Assembly: GCF_002257705.1 (NCBI RefSeq)
Contig: NZ_LSLK01000032.1
Coordinates: 1 to 64,000, forward strand
Source: Sporomusa silvacetica DSM 10669
GTDB taxonomy: Bacteria > Bacillota > Negativicutes > Sporomusales > Sporomusaceae
DNA: 64,000 bases
Reading direction: 5' to 3'
A model generated the notes under the pieces. That model had not been told where the DNA came from. It was given only the letters and a program-made list of their open reading frames with translations, and did not search any database. Within the stretch, counting starts at the first letter, position 1; every line of letters starts with the position of its first letter. Below are positions 1 to 8,449 of this stretch, in pieces. Position numbers and translations under genes: made by a program.

Positions 1-794
1 GTGCCATTGAGCAGATTGCTCCACTGTTTCCTAGTGTCCTCAACCCTGGATCGCTTACTGCCTTGACACTCGTAAGCAAGTTTCCGTCGCCTTGCGAGTG
101 GATAGAGAAAGCCAATCACAAGGCCATTATGAACATGCTGGAAACTTTACCCCGGCAGGGTAAGACCTATGGCCAGCAAAAATATGCGGCTTTGGTAGCT
201 TGCGCCGAGGACGCTCAAGTTACTGGCATCTCGCTAGCGGCCTATGCGAGCACGATACGGTGTTTCGCCAGTGTCGTGCAGTCTTTAGACGTACAGATTA
301 AGGTGATCGATGACCAGATTAAGGCACTTTCTGAGCAGTTACCAGAGGTTGCACTACTAAGGAGTATACCTGGCATCGGCGATACACTGGCACCTATTAT
401 TTTGGGTGAGATAGGTGATATTGAACGGTTTATAAAGGCTAAGCAGTTAGTAGCCTTTAGCGGTATTGGCCCTTCAGTTAAGCAATCGGGTAATTTTATA
501 GGTACAAAAAACAAGGTGACCAAACGAGGCTCGCCATTTTTGCGACATGCGCTCTATATTGCCGCCACTACGTCTGTTCGGAAAGAATCTAAAGGCTCCC
601 AGGTTAACTCGGTAATTTATGAGTATTACCAACGAAAAATTGAAACAAAAACCAAAAAGCAAGCTTTAGGGGCTGTCATGAACAAGCTGTTGCGCATCAT
701 ATTCTCGGTATTGAAGAACAAGCAGGCGTTCCGTTTAATTTCCCCTGATCAGCAGGTTGAAATGTATCAGCAACACTTGAAAAAATCAGCTTAG
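1..794 (+). CDS. IS110-family transposase, 3' part (5' end outside window)
   Basis: The reading frame is open from the left edge, so the gene starts upstream of the window; the TTG at 63 is not the natural start. The visible part is the C-terminal half of an IS110/IS116/IS902 transposase. A helical linker is followed by the Transposase_20 domain with a SIPGIG helix-hairpin-helix-like motif, then GPSVKQSGN and TKRGSPFLRHAL, the segment that carries the family's catalytic serine. Members combine an N-terminal DEDD RuvC-like domain (not visible here) with this domain and are guided by a bridge RNA from a non-coding end. The visible part has no stop or frameshift, so the gene may be intact. Confidence 0.9.
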   Translation, partial: AIEQIAPLFPSVLNPGSLTALTLVSKFPSPCEWIEKANHKAIMNMLETLPRQGKTYGQQKYAALVACAEDAQVTGISLAAYASTIRCFASVVQSLDVQIKVIDDQIKALSEQLPEVALLRSIPGIGDTLAPIILGEIGDIERFIKAKQLVAFSGIGPSVKQSGNFIGTKNKVTKRGSPFLRHALYIAATTSVRKESKGSQVNSVIYEYYQRKIETKTKKQALGAVMNKLLRIIFSVLKNKQAFRLISPDQQVEMYQQHLKKSA

Positions 795-910
795 CGAAAT
801 TGAACATTGTATATGCCTTTTTCGAGCATTGTTCACGTTTGAGAAGGGCTTGTTTGCTCTGCTCATTTTTCTTTGAAACAAAATTATGTTTAGGGCTTGA
901 CTTTAACTAG
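1..910 (+). mobile_element. IS110-family insertion sequence, right portion
   Basis: This covers the transposase gene plus about 115 bp of non-coding DNA after its stop. IS110 elements lack clear terminal inverted repeats, so the right boundary is a guess: it is placed before the start of the repeated block at about 921. The element sits directly beside a degenerate tRNA-like sequence, which may mark its target region. Confidence 0.5.
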
Positions 911-925
911 CTGGTCTTTGTCTAC

Positions 926-990
926 CCCCGGTTGAGTGAATTTGAACCTAGGACCGCCAGTTATGAACCGAATGCTCTACCAAGCTCATT
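926..990 (-). pseudogene. tRNA-like remnant (CAT anticodon-like), left copy
   Basis: Read on the minus strand this looks like a tRNA from the D loop onward: AGCTTGGTAGAGC, then a seven-base loop TTCATAA with a CAT anticodon, then a GGTTCAAAT T-loop. The 5' acceptor strand and 5' half of the D stem are missing and the T stem does not pair, so it should be non-functional. A near-identical remnant lies at 18901-18964. Confidence 0.45.
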
Positions 991-1026
991 ATTTTACTTG
1001 ACAAAAGCTTTGTGTTGACTTGTTTC

Positions 1027-1191
1027 TTATATTATGTACCATTTGCCATTTTTGTATTGTACCAGTCCTGCGCCTTGCAAATGAACCAGTGCATCGTGCA
1101 AAACACTCATTTTCTGATAAAATAACTCATATTCATGCGAAGTCGGAAACGAACTGTCACACATTTCTTTTTGAAAATTCCAATCACTGAT
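1027..1191 (-). pseudogene. 3' fragment of small hypothetical gene (copy of 19004-19201)
   Basis: Encodes the last 55 residues (ISDWNFQKEM to WYII) of the 65-aa protein found intact in the right repeat. The N-terminal codons are replaced by unrelated sequence after the 235-bp deletion, giving an artificial 83-codon frame. No function recognised. Confidence 0.6.
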
Positions 1192-1281
1192 TAGGCTGTC
1201 AGAGGGGACGGGGTTATTGACATAAATTTTACTGGTATATAGGAGACAGACCGATGATGATTTTAGAAAATTACCCACGAT

Positions 1282-1612
1282 TTATTTTTTCTGAGACGCA
1301 ATAAGTTCTGCAATTCCGGTCTCTCTTACTGTTTTCGTCAATTTTACATTATCTTCTATCCATCTTTCACTAAATTCGTCAGGCCCCATATACTGGACTG
1401 CCATTCCCAGTTCCTCCATATTCTTTTTGAAGTCAGAGTCATTGATCATTTCCCTTAACCCGGCTGTAAGGCCTGGCCTTTTCCGCTGGCGGCAGACCCT
1501 TTGGGACTGCAATTCCGTTCCAAAAACTGAAAGCAACGTCAATTCCCTGTTCTTTGAAAGTTGGCACATTCTCTTAACCTGGGAGAGTCAATCTAGTTTC
1601 CTCTGCAACCCC
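1282..1612 (-). pseudogene. tctC/Bug-family solute-binding protein, 3' remnant
   Basis: Encodes the C-terminal end of a tripartite tricarboxylate transporter binding protein (LREMINDSDFKKNMEELG, then GPDEFSERWIEDN), closely matching the tctC copy at 19498-20521. A frameshift near 1490 moves the upstream homology (FKEQGI...FSFW) into another frame, and all N-terminal sequence is missing. Clearly dead. Confidence 0.8.
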
Positions 1613-1702
1613 CAACTGTCACCATGTAATTTATATTGTTTATAGGTAATTGTAACAAATATTATAATAAAATTAACCCAAGCAGTTGGAAAGCCGTAAG
1701 TA

Positions 1703-2689
1703 CTAAAAGGCTTGCTTCATTCGCGAGATATCGACTCTTTCTTTCAAATAACCTGCCTCAACTAATATATCGGCATACTCTTGCAATACTTGCCAGTCAA
1801 TATCAATAGTAGCGTGGGTACGTCGAAAAGCAGTCTCTAATACCTCTGCCGGAATTTCCTTATTCGTTATAATTTTTAATTGATTGTTTACTATTTTACC
1901 TCGTTCATCGGGACGACAGTTTATAAACTCAACCGCTTTCCGATGAGCAGCTAAAAAGGCATTTATTATAGATGGATTTTTTTCGGCGTAATCCTTTCTA
2001 GTAATAACGACAGTAGTGGGATAGTTACCTTCTTTCCAAATATGATTCCAGTCTAATACCAGCTTAGCTCCGCCTTTTTGTTCCAATATTGCACCCCACG
2101 GTTCAGGTATAAGTGCTGCATCAACCTGATTTTGGCTAAATAGGGACAGTACATCAGCAGGCGCAGCCTGAAAAATCTCCACATCTCCCCCCTTAGCTTT
2201 ATCCTTCAGGCCGTATTCCACTAACAGATGCCGTAAAGAAATATCCTGGGTATTCCCATACTGCGGTATAGCAACCTTTTTACCCGCCAGGTCTTTCAGG
2301 CCGTTAATATTAGATTTGGGATCAGCTACTAACACAGCACCCGCACTACTGGCGCCAGAAATAATTTGTATCGGCACTCCGCGAGCGAAGCCGGTTAAAG
2401 CTGGTCCAGGACCAATGTATGCCACATCAATTTCCCCGGCTGCCATGGCCTCCATCAGTTCAGGTCCTGCAGAGAAAACTCGCGTTTCTAGTTTAATCTG
2501 CCCTAATTCGCTCTGGAAAAAGCCTTGATCAATCCCAACTAATGCCGGTGCATGAGTAACGTTCGGGAAAAATCCCAAGCGCAATTTAGGTTGCTCCTCC
2601 TGCTTTTGGCTGCAGCCTGACAAAAAAACGAACAGAAAAACCATAAGTATACTATATATTATCCTAAAAGTCCGTTGCCGACTAATCAT
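1703..2689 (-). CDS. ABC importer substrate-binding lipoprotein, SsuA/TauA/NMT1 type
   Basis: A 328-aa lipoprotein: a basic N-terminus, hydrophobic segment and lipobox LSGC precede an NMT1/SsuA-type binding fold (LRLGFFPNVTHAPALVGIDQ; later AGKKVAIPQYGNTQD and PEPWGA). The family captures sulfonates, taurine, nitrate or thiamine precursors; the exact ligand cannot be read from sequence. It is the last gene of the operon starting with the lasso precursor, 61 bp after the permease. In that context a sulfur source such as an alkanesulfonate is the attractive ligand, but this is inference. Confidence 0.85.
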   Translation of the reverse strand: MISRQRTFRIIYSILMVFLFVFLSGCSQKQEEQPKLRLGFFPNVTHAPALVGIDQGFFQSELGQIKLETRVFSAGPELMEAMAAGEIDVAYIGPGPALTGFARGVPIQIISGASSAGAVLVADPKSNINGLKDLAGKKVAIPQYGNTQDISLRHLLVEYGLKDKAKGGDVEIFQAAPADVLSLFSQNQVDAALIPEPWGAILEQKGGAKLVLDWNHIWKEGNYPTTVVITRKDYAEKNPSIINAFLAAHRKAVEFINCRPDERGKIVNNQLKIITNKEIPAEVLETAFRRTHATIDIDWQVLQEYADILVEAGYLKERVDISRMKQAF

Positions 2690-2750
2690 GTAAACTCCTC
2701 CAAAAAGCTGTTATCGCAAGGTATCAACAGAAAATGCTTCTTTGGTACTG

Positions 2751-3512
2751 CTATTTTGTATGACCCCATTTTTTCAACACATTTGTCTCTATCCTTTGAA
2801 ACAGCAATAACTCAATAACAGAACCAAGCACACTAATGATGATCATAACCGCAATTACCAGACTCATATCACCCAAATTACGCCCAGTCATCAGCACCTG
2901 TCCTAAACCTGAACCACTCCCAATCAGCTCACCTGCCATTAATGATCGCCAGGCAAACGCCCAGGCCAAACGCAAACCGGTAATAATACCAGGCAATCCG
3001 GCAGGAAGAATAACCTTAAAAAACAAACGAATATTACTATAGCTCAAAGTTCTGGCAACACGAATTAAAAGCGGGGATACACCCTGTATTGCCGCTTTCA
3101 CACTAATCACCATCGTACATAAAGCGCCGATAACCACAACAAAAATAACCGCCTTATCATTTAGCCCAAACCATAACAATGCAAGCGGCAGCCAGACAAT
3201 ACTGGGTACAGTCTGTACACTCAAAATCAAAAATCCAACCGTATCATCAAGCCAGCGAACTTTTGCTAATGCCACTCCTAAGAGCGTTCCTAATACCACC
3301 GCCAGTACATAGCCGATAATAAGCCGCTGAAAGCTTGCTAAGACAGCAATTACTAACGAAAAATCAGCAATGCCATACCACAATGTCTGCCCTACCTGAT
3401 ATGGTGAAGGCAAAAGAAACGGCGGCCAAAACCCCAGTCTATATACTACTTCCCATACGATCACCACTACCGCTACTGCTAGCAGCCGCTTCCAATAGAT
3501 ACTCCTCGCCAA
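2751..3512 (-). CDS. ABC importer permease, SsuC/TauC type
   Basis: A 253-aa inner-membrane protein with about six hydrophobic segments and the BPD_transp_1 coupling-helix region (ARTLSYSNIRLFFKVILPAGLPGIITGLR). The TTG start at 3512 lies inside the preceding ATPase gene (74-bp overlap), which suggests translational coupling. With the ATPase and the lipoprotein it makes a complete importer of the sulfonate/nitrate/taurine class. Confidence 0.85.
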   Translation of the reverse strand: MARSIYWKRLLAVAVVVIVWEVVYRLGFWPPFLLPSPYQVGQTLWYGIADFSLVIAVLASFQRLIIGYVLAVVLGTLLGVALAKVRWLDDTVGFLILSVQTVPSIVWLPLALLWFGLNDKAVIFVVVIGALCTMVISVKAAIQGVSPLLIRVARTLSYSNIRLFFKVILPAGLPGIITGLRLAWAFAWRSLMAGELIGSGSGLGQVLMTGRNLGDMSLVIAVMIIISVLGSVIELLLFQRIETNVLKKWGHTK

Positions 3513-4275
3513 TTTCCTCTGCTACCGCCTTTTCCATTTCAATTTTCAAGTGGGCTAATATCTCCGCTTCTAACTGTGCTACATCAAAATTGTCTGGCAC
3601 ACGCGGTCTTGGTATACCAATTGAATATTCTTTGATCACCCTTGCCGGACGATAGCTAAACAAGACAATACGTTCTGCAAGATAAATAGCCTCACGAATA
3701 TGATGAGTAACAAATACAACAGTTTTTTTCGTATACTGCCAAATCCGTAGCAATTCTGCTTGGAGCATCATTCTAGTTTGCTCATCCAACGCCGCAAATG
3801 GTTCATCCATTAATAAAACAGGCGAATCTGTCGCCAACGCACGGGCAATTGCCACCCGTTGCTTCATCCCGCCGGAAAGCTGATACGGATAAGCGTGTTT
3901 AAACTTGTTAAGATGAACTAAATTTATGTAATACAACGCTTTGTCTGCTTTTTCGCGTCTGGTACCGCTTTGAATGGCGAACTTAATATTTTCGATGACA
4001 GTTAACCACGGAAACAATGCTGCTTCCTGAAAAACCACCGCCCGATCAGCACCTGGGTTGCATATAGGTTTGCCTTGAAATAATATTTCCCCGGTACTAA
4101 CCGAATCAAGTCCGGCGATCAAGTTAATTAGTGTCGATTTACCACAGCCAGACGGTCCCAGCAAAGCCACAAACTCACCGTTTGCTATCGAAAGATCTAC
4201 CTTGTCAATAGCCTGTATAGCATTGCCAGAGTTATCCGTAAAGCATTTTTCTACTTGTTTCAGTTCGATTGACAT
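3439..4275 (-). CDS. ABC importer ATPase, SsuB/TauB type
   Basis: A 278-aa ATPase with Walker A GPSGCGKST, Q-loop, signature LSGGMKQR, Walker B VLLMDEP and the H-loop VTHHIREA, typical of SsuB/TauB/NrtD. I chose the ATG at 4275 (MSIELKQVEK) because homology starts there. It lies 26 bp after the nucleotidyltransferase stop, so the importer appears to be co-transcribed with the lasso-peptide genes. Confidence 0.88.
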   Translation of the reverse strand: MSIELKQVEKCFTDNSGNAIQAIDKVDLSIANGEFVALLGPSGCGKSTLINLIAGLDSVSTGEILFQGKPICNPGADRAVVFQEAALFPWLTVIENIKFAIQSGTRREKADKALYYINLVHLNKFKHAYPYQLSGGMKQRVAIARALATDSPVLLMDEPFAALDEQTRMMLQAELLRIWQYTKKTVVFVTHHIREAIYLAERIVLFSYRPARVIKEYSIGIPRPRVPDNFDVAQLEAEILAHLKIEMEKAVAEEIGEEYLLEAAASSSGSGDRMGSSI

Positions 4276-4301
4276 GATTTTCCTTCCTTTGTTGCCTGCA
4301 A

Positions 4302-5495
4302 TTACTGCCTCATAACTGACCGTCGCAACCAAGTAAAAGGCCGTAGCAGATAATATAAAAAGTACCACCGGTCTGAGAAAAAAACAAGTTGCAAATCACT
4401 GTTAATCGGTCGTAAATGCATGAATAAATATTCAACTTTGTTCCAGCCTGTCCGAAAGCTCAAATTGTAGTACTTGTTTTTAAGCGAACAGGAAATTTTA
4501 CGCCAGTATGTAGGTTTAGCAAATTTTCGTTCCGAGGCCATAAAAAAAAGCAGTGCCCTATTAGCTATTTTCCAAGCATTACGATCATTTTTAATGGTAG
4601 CCGATAAATTTGCTGGCAGCGGCACAAAAAAAAGACAGTTTGCCAAAAGCAGTGTATGCCGGAAAATGGTACCAATACCTAACTGCTCTGCCAAAACCGC
4701 TACCCGCTCCCAATCAATACCACTGTTAGGCTTCATAAACATTACAATATCATATAGCCACCGCAGTCGAAGCCAGCTATGCATAGAGCCATGTAGTGCT
4801 AGAAATAGTAGTCCCGGCTCATCAGCAAGCGTAGCCACTGCACAGCCTGTCAATTTTACTTCTTGAAGCTTTGCCGCTTCAGACAGCGGCAGTTCCAACC
4901 CGGAATAGCAAAGTCGCCAGTGCAACTCTACATGTATTTGGCGTTCATCATGTAAAAAATTACTATGATGCATAGTTTCAAAGTGAATATTTCGCCGCCG
5001 GGCAGTCATCCGTTGTTCGGCATATTCCTCATGATAACCGCAGCTAACTAAAATTTCTTCGGCTTTTGCCAATTCCTCAGCTGCTACCAAGAGATCAATG
5101 TCTCCCGCCGTTCTCAGCGCAATATTGCCATACAGACGCTGTGCCAGTGTCTGCCCCTTGAGCGCTATTACCTTTATCCCGTTCTCTTCCATAATTCGTA
5201 CTATTCTTACCAATTCACCAGCATTTTTCATAGCTCGCGCAGCATTGTTATGGCATTGTTTTTGTAATGTTAGCATTACTGCTTCCGGCACAATCTCCCC
5301 AGGCAAACTGTTTAACAGCTCATAAATCTGCGGATATACCCCATGGCGGTTCACCAGCTGCAAAAAAAAGTCCCAATCAATATGTTCTGAAATCAGCTTA
5401 TTGATCCTCGCCATTTTAATAGCAGTAGTATCAACACTGAGGAGTGCCAGCATCAATTGAAACTCTGGTGTAAATTTATCTATATTAAACTTCAT
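4302..5495 (-). CDS. Lasso-cluster nucleotidyltransferase family protein (NTP_transf_5-like)
   Basis: About 397 aa from the ATG at 5495, which overlaps the B1 stop by 11 bp. The core motif is IALKGQTLAQRLYG followed by RTAGDIDLLV: a conserved Lys-Gly and the Gly-Asp-x-Asp metal site (residues 131-134) of the family often annotated 'uncharacterised nucleotidyltransferase'. Such proteins recur with HprK-like kinases in Firmicute lasso clusters; in the pseudomycoidin system the partner was reported to add sugars to the kinase-modified peptide. A role in decorating the peptide here is inferred from context. Confidence 0.75.
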   Translation of the reverse strand: MKFNIDKFTPEFQLMLALLSVDTTAIKMARINKLISEHIDWDFFLQLVNRHGVYPQIYELLNSLPGEIVPEAVMLTLQKQCHNNAARAMKNAGELVRIVRIMEENGIKVIALKGQTLAQRLYGNIALRTAGDIDLLVAAEELAKAEEILVSCGYHEEYAEQRMTARRRNIHFETMHHSNFLHDERQIHVELHWRLCYSGLELPLSEAAKLQEVKLTGCAVATLADEPGLLFLALHGSMHSWLRLRWLYDIVMFMKPNSGIDWERVAVLAEQLGIGTIFRHTLLLANCLFFVPLPANLSATIKNDRNAWKIANRALLFFMASERKFAKPTYWRKISCSLKNKYYNLSFRTGWNKVEYLFMHLRPINSDLQLVFFSDRWYFLYYLLRPFTWLRRSVMRQ

Positions 5496-5772
5496 CAGCC
5501 ACACACACCAAACCTTCATCCTGCAATTCATTCAGAAACGGCAGCACATCGGCGGTTACTTGCTCCAAATCGACCTTATACTCCCGGCTTAATTGCTGAC
5601 AAAGCTCATCAATACGACAGGGTTTTTTCAATATATCCCAGATATGCCGCCCGATATCATCTAAGGCTACATAATTATTTTTTGCTAAGTTCATAATTAC
5701 AATTTCTTTATCCACGGAAGTAGCCATCAAGTCAGCAATACGCATAATTCTGGTATGTAATCCTAAATCCAT
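5485..5772 (-). CDS. Lasso peptide B1 protein: PqqD-like RiPP recognition element
   Basis: A 95-aa PqqD-like protein (IVIMNLAKNNYVALDDIGRH, then IDELCQQLSREY, then VLPFLNELQDEGLV), the winged-helix fold of RiPP recognition elements. In split lasso systems B1 binds the leader peptide and delivers it to the B2 protease and the cyclase. It lies between the sulfotransferase and the nucleotidyltransferase. The separate B2 peptidase is at 17937-18407. Confidence 0.87.
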   Translation of the reverse strand: MDLGLHTRIMRIADLMATSVDKEIVIMNLAKNNYVALDDIGRHIWDILKKPCRIDELCQQLSREYKVDLEQVTADVLPFLNELQDEGLVCVADEV

Positions 5773-5791
5773 TTATCAACACCTCTTCATC

Positions 5792-6652
5792 TCAAAGTCT
5801 GTTGTTATCAGCATCTAAATAGCCAAACCTGCGCATAACATCACCATGCGCCTCTATAATCCGCTCTGCCAGTTCGAGTGGTAATTCCTCACGCCAAGTA
5901 CCGACTTGACCGCGACGAAAAAAAGAACTAGATAACGTTACAGGGCCTTCATGAAAACCACTAGCCTCTTCCTGACGCTTTAACTCAGCAAAATTGGAAA
6001 AAACAACTGCTTTGCAAACCCGCTTTTCATCAAAAGGCAAACCGCAAAAACGCACTACTTGCTCAAAAAATGCTTCCGTATTTTGATGCAAATCCTCATA
6101 ACGCACCAGGCATATCGGCAAACCCGCCTGGTCTACCCAACTCTGGACATGACTGCTCCAAGAGCCAAGTTTCTGACAGAGTTGATTGGATAGTGCGCCA
6201 GATGACCGTGCTAAAGCAAAGTCCGGGTTGACAAGATTATCCACCGCTGCTGCAACACTTATACCCCAATGATTTGCGCAGGATGCAACCATATCCAGCG
6301 GATTACGTATAATATAAACCACCCCGCCGGTCACATCGACGGGAAACAATGGTTGTTTCCGATCAGTTCGCCCCCAGGCGTCATGTACTTTCATAAATAA
6401 CGGTTCTTTAGTTTCTCGTACCAGACAACGATAAACCTCAGGGCGCAGTCGCTCAATAATGGTATCATTAAGCGCCGATGCCTCAATGCCTGCCCATTCG
6501 TCAAACCAGACCCTGGAACTGGCAATCGGCCCACCATCAAGTTCATTAATATCAGCTGGCTCATTACTATTACGCAAATAATTAGTAAGCAGTATCCGCA
6601 TCCAAGTGTTACCCGACTTAGGATAAGAAGCCAGCCAAAAAATCTTACCCAC
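5792..6652 (-). CDS. PAPS-dependent sulfotransferase, predicted lasso-peptide tailoring enzyme
   Basis: A 286-aa sulfotransferase. The N-terminal YPKSGNTW (residues 10-17) is the 5'-phosphosulfate-binding loop, and YIIRNPLDMVAS (113-124) contains the Arg and Ser that contact the 3'-phosphate of PAPS. It overlaps the upstream kinase by 8 bp. Sulfotransferases of this kind transfer sulfate to hydroxyl groups. With cysD and cysNC in the same island the co-substrate is made locally. The predicted core peptide has no Tyr, so a Ser or Thr hydroxyl is the likeliest acceptor (inference). Confidence 0.87.
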   Translation of the reverse strand: MGKIFWLASYPKSGNTWMRILLTNYLRNSNEPADINELDGGPIASSRVWFDEWAGIEASALNDTIIERLRPEVYRCLVRETKEPLFMKVHDAWGRTDRKQPLFPVDVTGGVVYIIRNPLDMVASCANHWGISVAAAVDNLVNPDFALARSSGALSNQLCQKLGSWSSHVQSWVDQAGLPICLVRYEDLHQNTEAFFEQVVRFCGLPFDEKRVCKAVVFSNFAELKRQEEASGFHEGPVTLSSSFFRRGQVGTWREELPLELAERIIEAHGDVMRRFGYLDADNNRL

Positions 6653-7559
6653 CTAATATTACCTCCGTTAACTCTGGAACTGTCCATTTATTTACTGAAC
6701 GCTCTACCTGAAAAAAATTCACCTGTTCAGCTACCGCAGCTAAAAGCGAAAATATTGCCGGGTGTTCCTGCGGCAATAGCGGGCCATATACCCATTCCTG
6801 TAGGACAGCAAACTTGGATGTCCCAGCAACAGGCTCAATCCGCAGCGACTCACCGGCAGAATGTTTTAGAAAGTAGATAGCTCGCAGCGGCGCCGGCGCT
6901 TGACTCATGCTGTCCGGGACAGGAATTACACTTTTGGCACGTCGTAAAGGATTACGGGGAAAATCGTCGGGGTCAATACCAAGACCGTTCGCAGCATCAT
7001 CACATAGGCTTAAATGGGGTATACCCGGTAAAGCCTCAATACAGCCATTGCCAGCCTGCCGTAGGGCGGTAACATCATCGGCAAGCATTGAGCACCCCCG
7101 TTCAAGCAAAGCAGCCAGCGTAGTGGATTTTCCAGCTCCCGATGTACCAGTAATCACTACCGCACCCCGCGCTGTAATGGCTGTGTTGCCATGCAGTACC
7201 AACAAGCCGCGCTGACGCAATACGGCAGCCAAAACGCTGTGAAGAAAGTGGTGAATAACCCGGCTCATTTCAGCTTCGGAATTAAGTTCAATAGTAATTT
7301 TCGTCCCCGCTTCCACCAAAAAACGGGCTGCACGCTTTCCTGTCCGTAGTAGAAAACAACCAGGAGCAGCCTGCCACGTGAAGCCATTTTTCCAGTCATC
7401 ATTGCTAAATAACGGCTTGCTTAACGTTCTAGGCACCGAACCATAGGCTACTACGACATCCGGCCTAGCCCCCACGGCAGGAGCAGGCATCAATACCGGA
7501 CAGGGAAACGGTAAGCTCAAAGTCAAGCCATATGCTGTATACGTATATGTGTTCGTCAT
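6645..7559 (-). CDS. HprK-like peptide kinase, second copy
   Basis: A 304-aa protein with an HPr-kinase-like P-loop GTSGAGKST (residues 138-146) and a paired Asp LADDVTAL (161-162); LVLHGN at 121-126 precedes the P-loop. It lacks the HprK N-terminal domain and is not near any PTS gene. Its relatives in lasso clusters phosphorylate the precursor or mature peptide at a hydroxyl near the C-terminus (paeninodin kinase). It overlaps the preceding kinase by 4 bp. It differs strongly from its neighbour outside the ATP site, so the two probably have different targets. Confidence 0.78.
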   Translation of the reverse strand: MTNTYTYTAYGLTLSLPFPCPVLMPAPAVGARPDVVVAYGSVPRTLSKPLFSNDDWKNGFTWQAAPGCFLLRTGKRAARFLVEAGTKITIELNSEAEMSRVIHHFLHSVLAAVLRQRGLLVLHGNTAITARGAVVITGTSGAGKSTTLAALLERGCSMLADDVTALRQAGNGCIEALPGIPHLSLCDDAANGLGIDPDDFPRNPLRRAKSVIPVPDSMSQAPAPLRAIYFLKHSAGESLRIEPVAGTSKFAVLQEWVYGPLLPQEHPAIFSLLAAVAEQVNFFQVERSVNKWTVPELTEVILGG

Positions 7560-8449
7560 ATTATGTTCCCTTCCACCATATCTGCCAGTTTATCCGCACT
7601 CCAACACCCCCGCGGACGGCACAAGCGATACAGAGGAATAGATTGTGCAAACACCGCTGCTTGACGGAAATATTCTTTGGGGTCAAACAAAGCATCGGCA
7701 ATATGGCTGTTGTAGGCCAATAAACCCATAGCTTGAAAACGTTTTACGCCCTCAAGTTCGCTAAGTTGAAATCCATCCTGGGTTTTAACGGCAAGCCAGT
7801 AAACAGCGCATAATGGAAGCGGTTTACTGACGAATCTGTCGCTCCAAGATAATACCTGCCGTCCGCTAGTATTGTTCGTTTTGGTCAAACCCAGCTTTTC
7901 TACTGCATTACTCCACAGCACAACCTCCGGAGAAGTAGGGTGGACCGCCAAGTTTCCGTTTTCATCTGTGCCAACAATCGTCAAATCGTCCGCTAATAAC
8001 CGCCAGCCACGCTGCAGTAATTCCACCAATAAGGTAGACTTGCCTGCGCCTGAGTCTCCAGCTAACAATATGCATTCTTCCCGGTTTGGCATAGCCGCGG
8101 CAGCAGCATGAAATACCGGAATATTACGTTGATAAAGCAATGCCGATAGTGGAGCCATACGAAAACAACGTATCACTTCCTCGTCTGCCGCCTGTGGTAG
8201 AGCGTCAATCACAACCCGCCGCCCGTCCTCTACCAGGTAACGGCCAACTTCCGGGATATCTAACAAAAAACGGCCTAGCGCGGCTTGCCAAAGCACACCA
8301 CGCGAGGTCGCATCTACTAATTCAGATGTTAATTTGGCAGTCTTAATTTTAATTTCGGTTAAAAAATCAGGCAGTATTGCGGTCAAATTCATTATTCTCA
8401 ATTTACCACCTTTTGTAATAACATACAAATTGACATTTCCAATAATCAC
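7556..8449 (-). CDS. HprK-like peptide kinase, first copy
   Basis: A 297-aa protein with P-loop GDSGAGKST (131-139) and LADDLTIV (Asp154-Asp155). It has the same domain as the following gene but is only distantly similar. The frame begins with a GTG overlapping the cyclase stop (ATGGGTGA-type coupling). A start at the ATG at 8392 (MNLTAILPDF) is also possible. No HPr or PTS genes are nearby, so carbon-catabolite HPr kinase is unlikely; modification of the lasso peptide is inferred. Confidence 0.78.
   Translation of the reverse strand: MIIGNVNLYVITKGGKLRIMNLTAILPDFLTEIKIKTAKLTSELVDATSRGVLWQAALGRFLLDIPEVGRYLVEDGRRVVIDALPQAADEEVIRCFRMAPLSALLYQRNIPVFHAAAAAMPNREECILLAGDSGAGKSTLLVELLQRGWRLLADDLTIVGTDENGNLAVHPTSPEVVLWSNAVEKLGLTKTNNTSGRQVLSWSDRFVSKPLPLCAVYWLAVKTQDGFQLSELEGVKRFQAMGLLAYNSHIADALFDPKEYFRQAAVFAQSIPLYRLCRPRGCWSADKLADMVEGNII

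Larger units (their letters stand above)
921..1615. repeat. Left copy of a long direct repeat flanking the lasso island
   Basis: By eye about 90 percent identical to 18894-19860, in the same orientation. In order it holds a tRNA-like remnant, the 3' part of a 65-aa gene, a junction, and the 3' part of a tctC gene. Relative to the right copy it lacks about 235 bp around position 1193, carries a frameshift in tctC, and similarity stops near 1615. It is the more decayed copy. Confidence 0.8.

Noticed and set aside
6645..8449. HPr kinase/phosphorylase for carbon catabolite control
   Set aside because: The HprK N-terminal domain is missing, there are two divergent copies, and no HPr or PTS genes are near.
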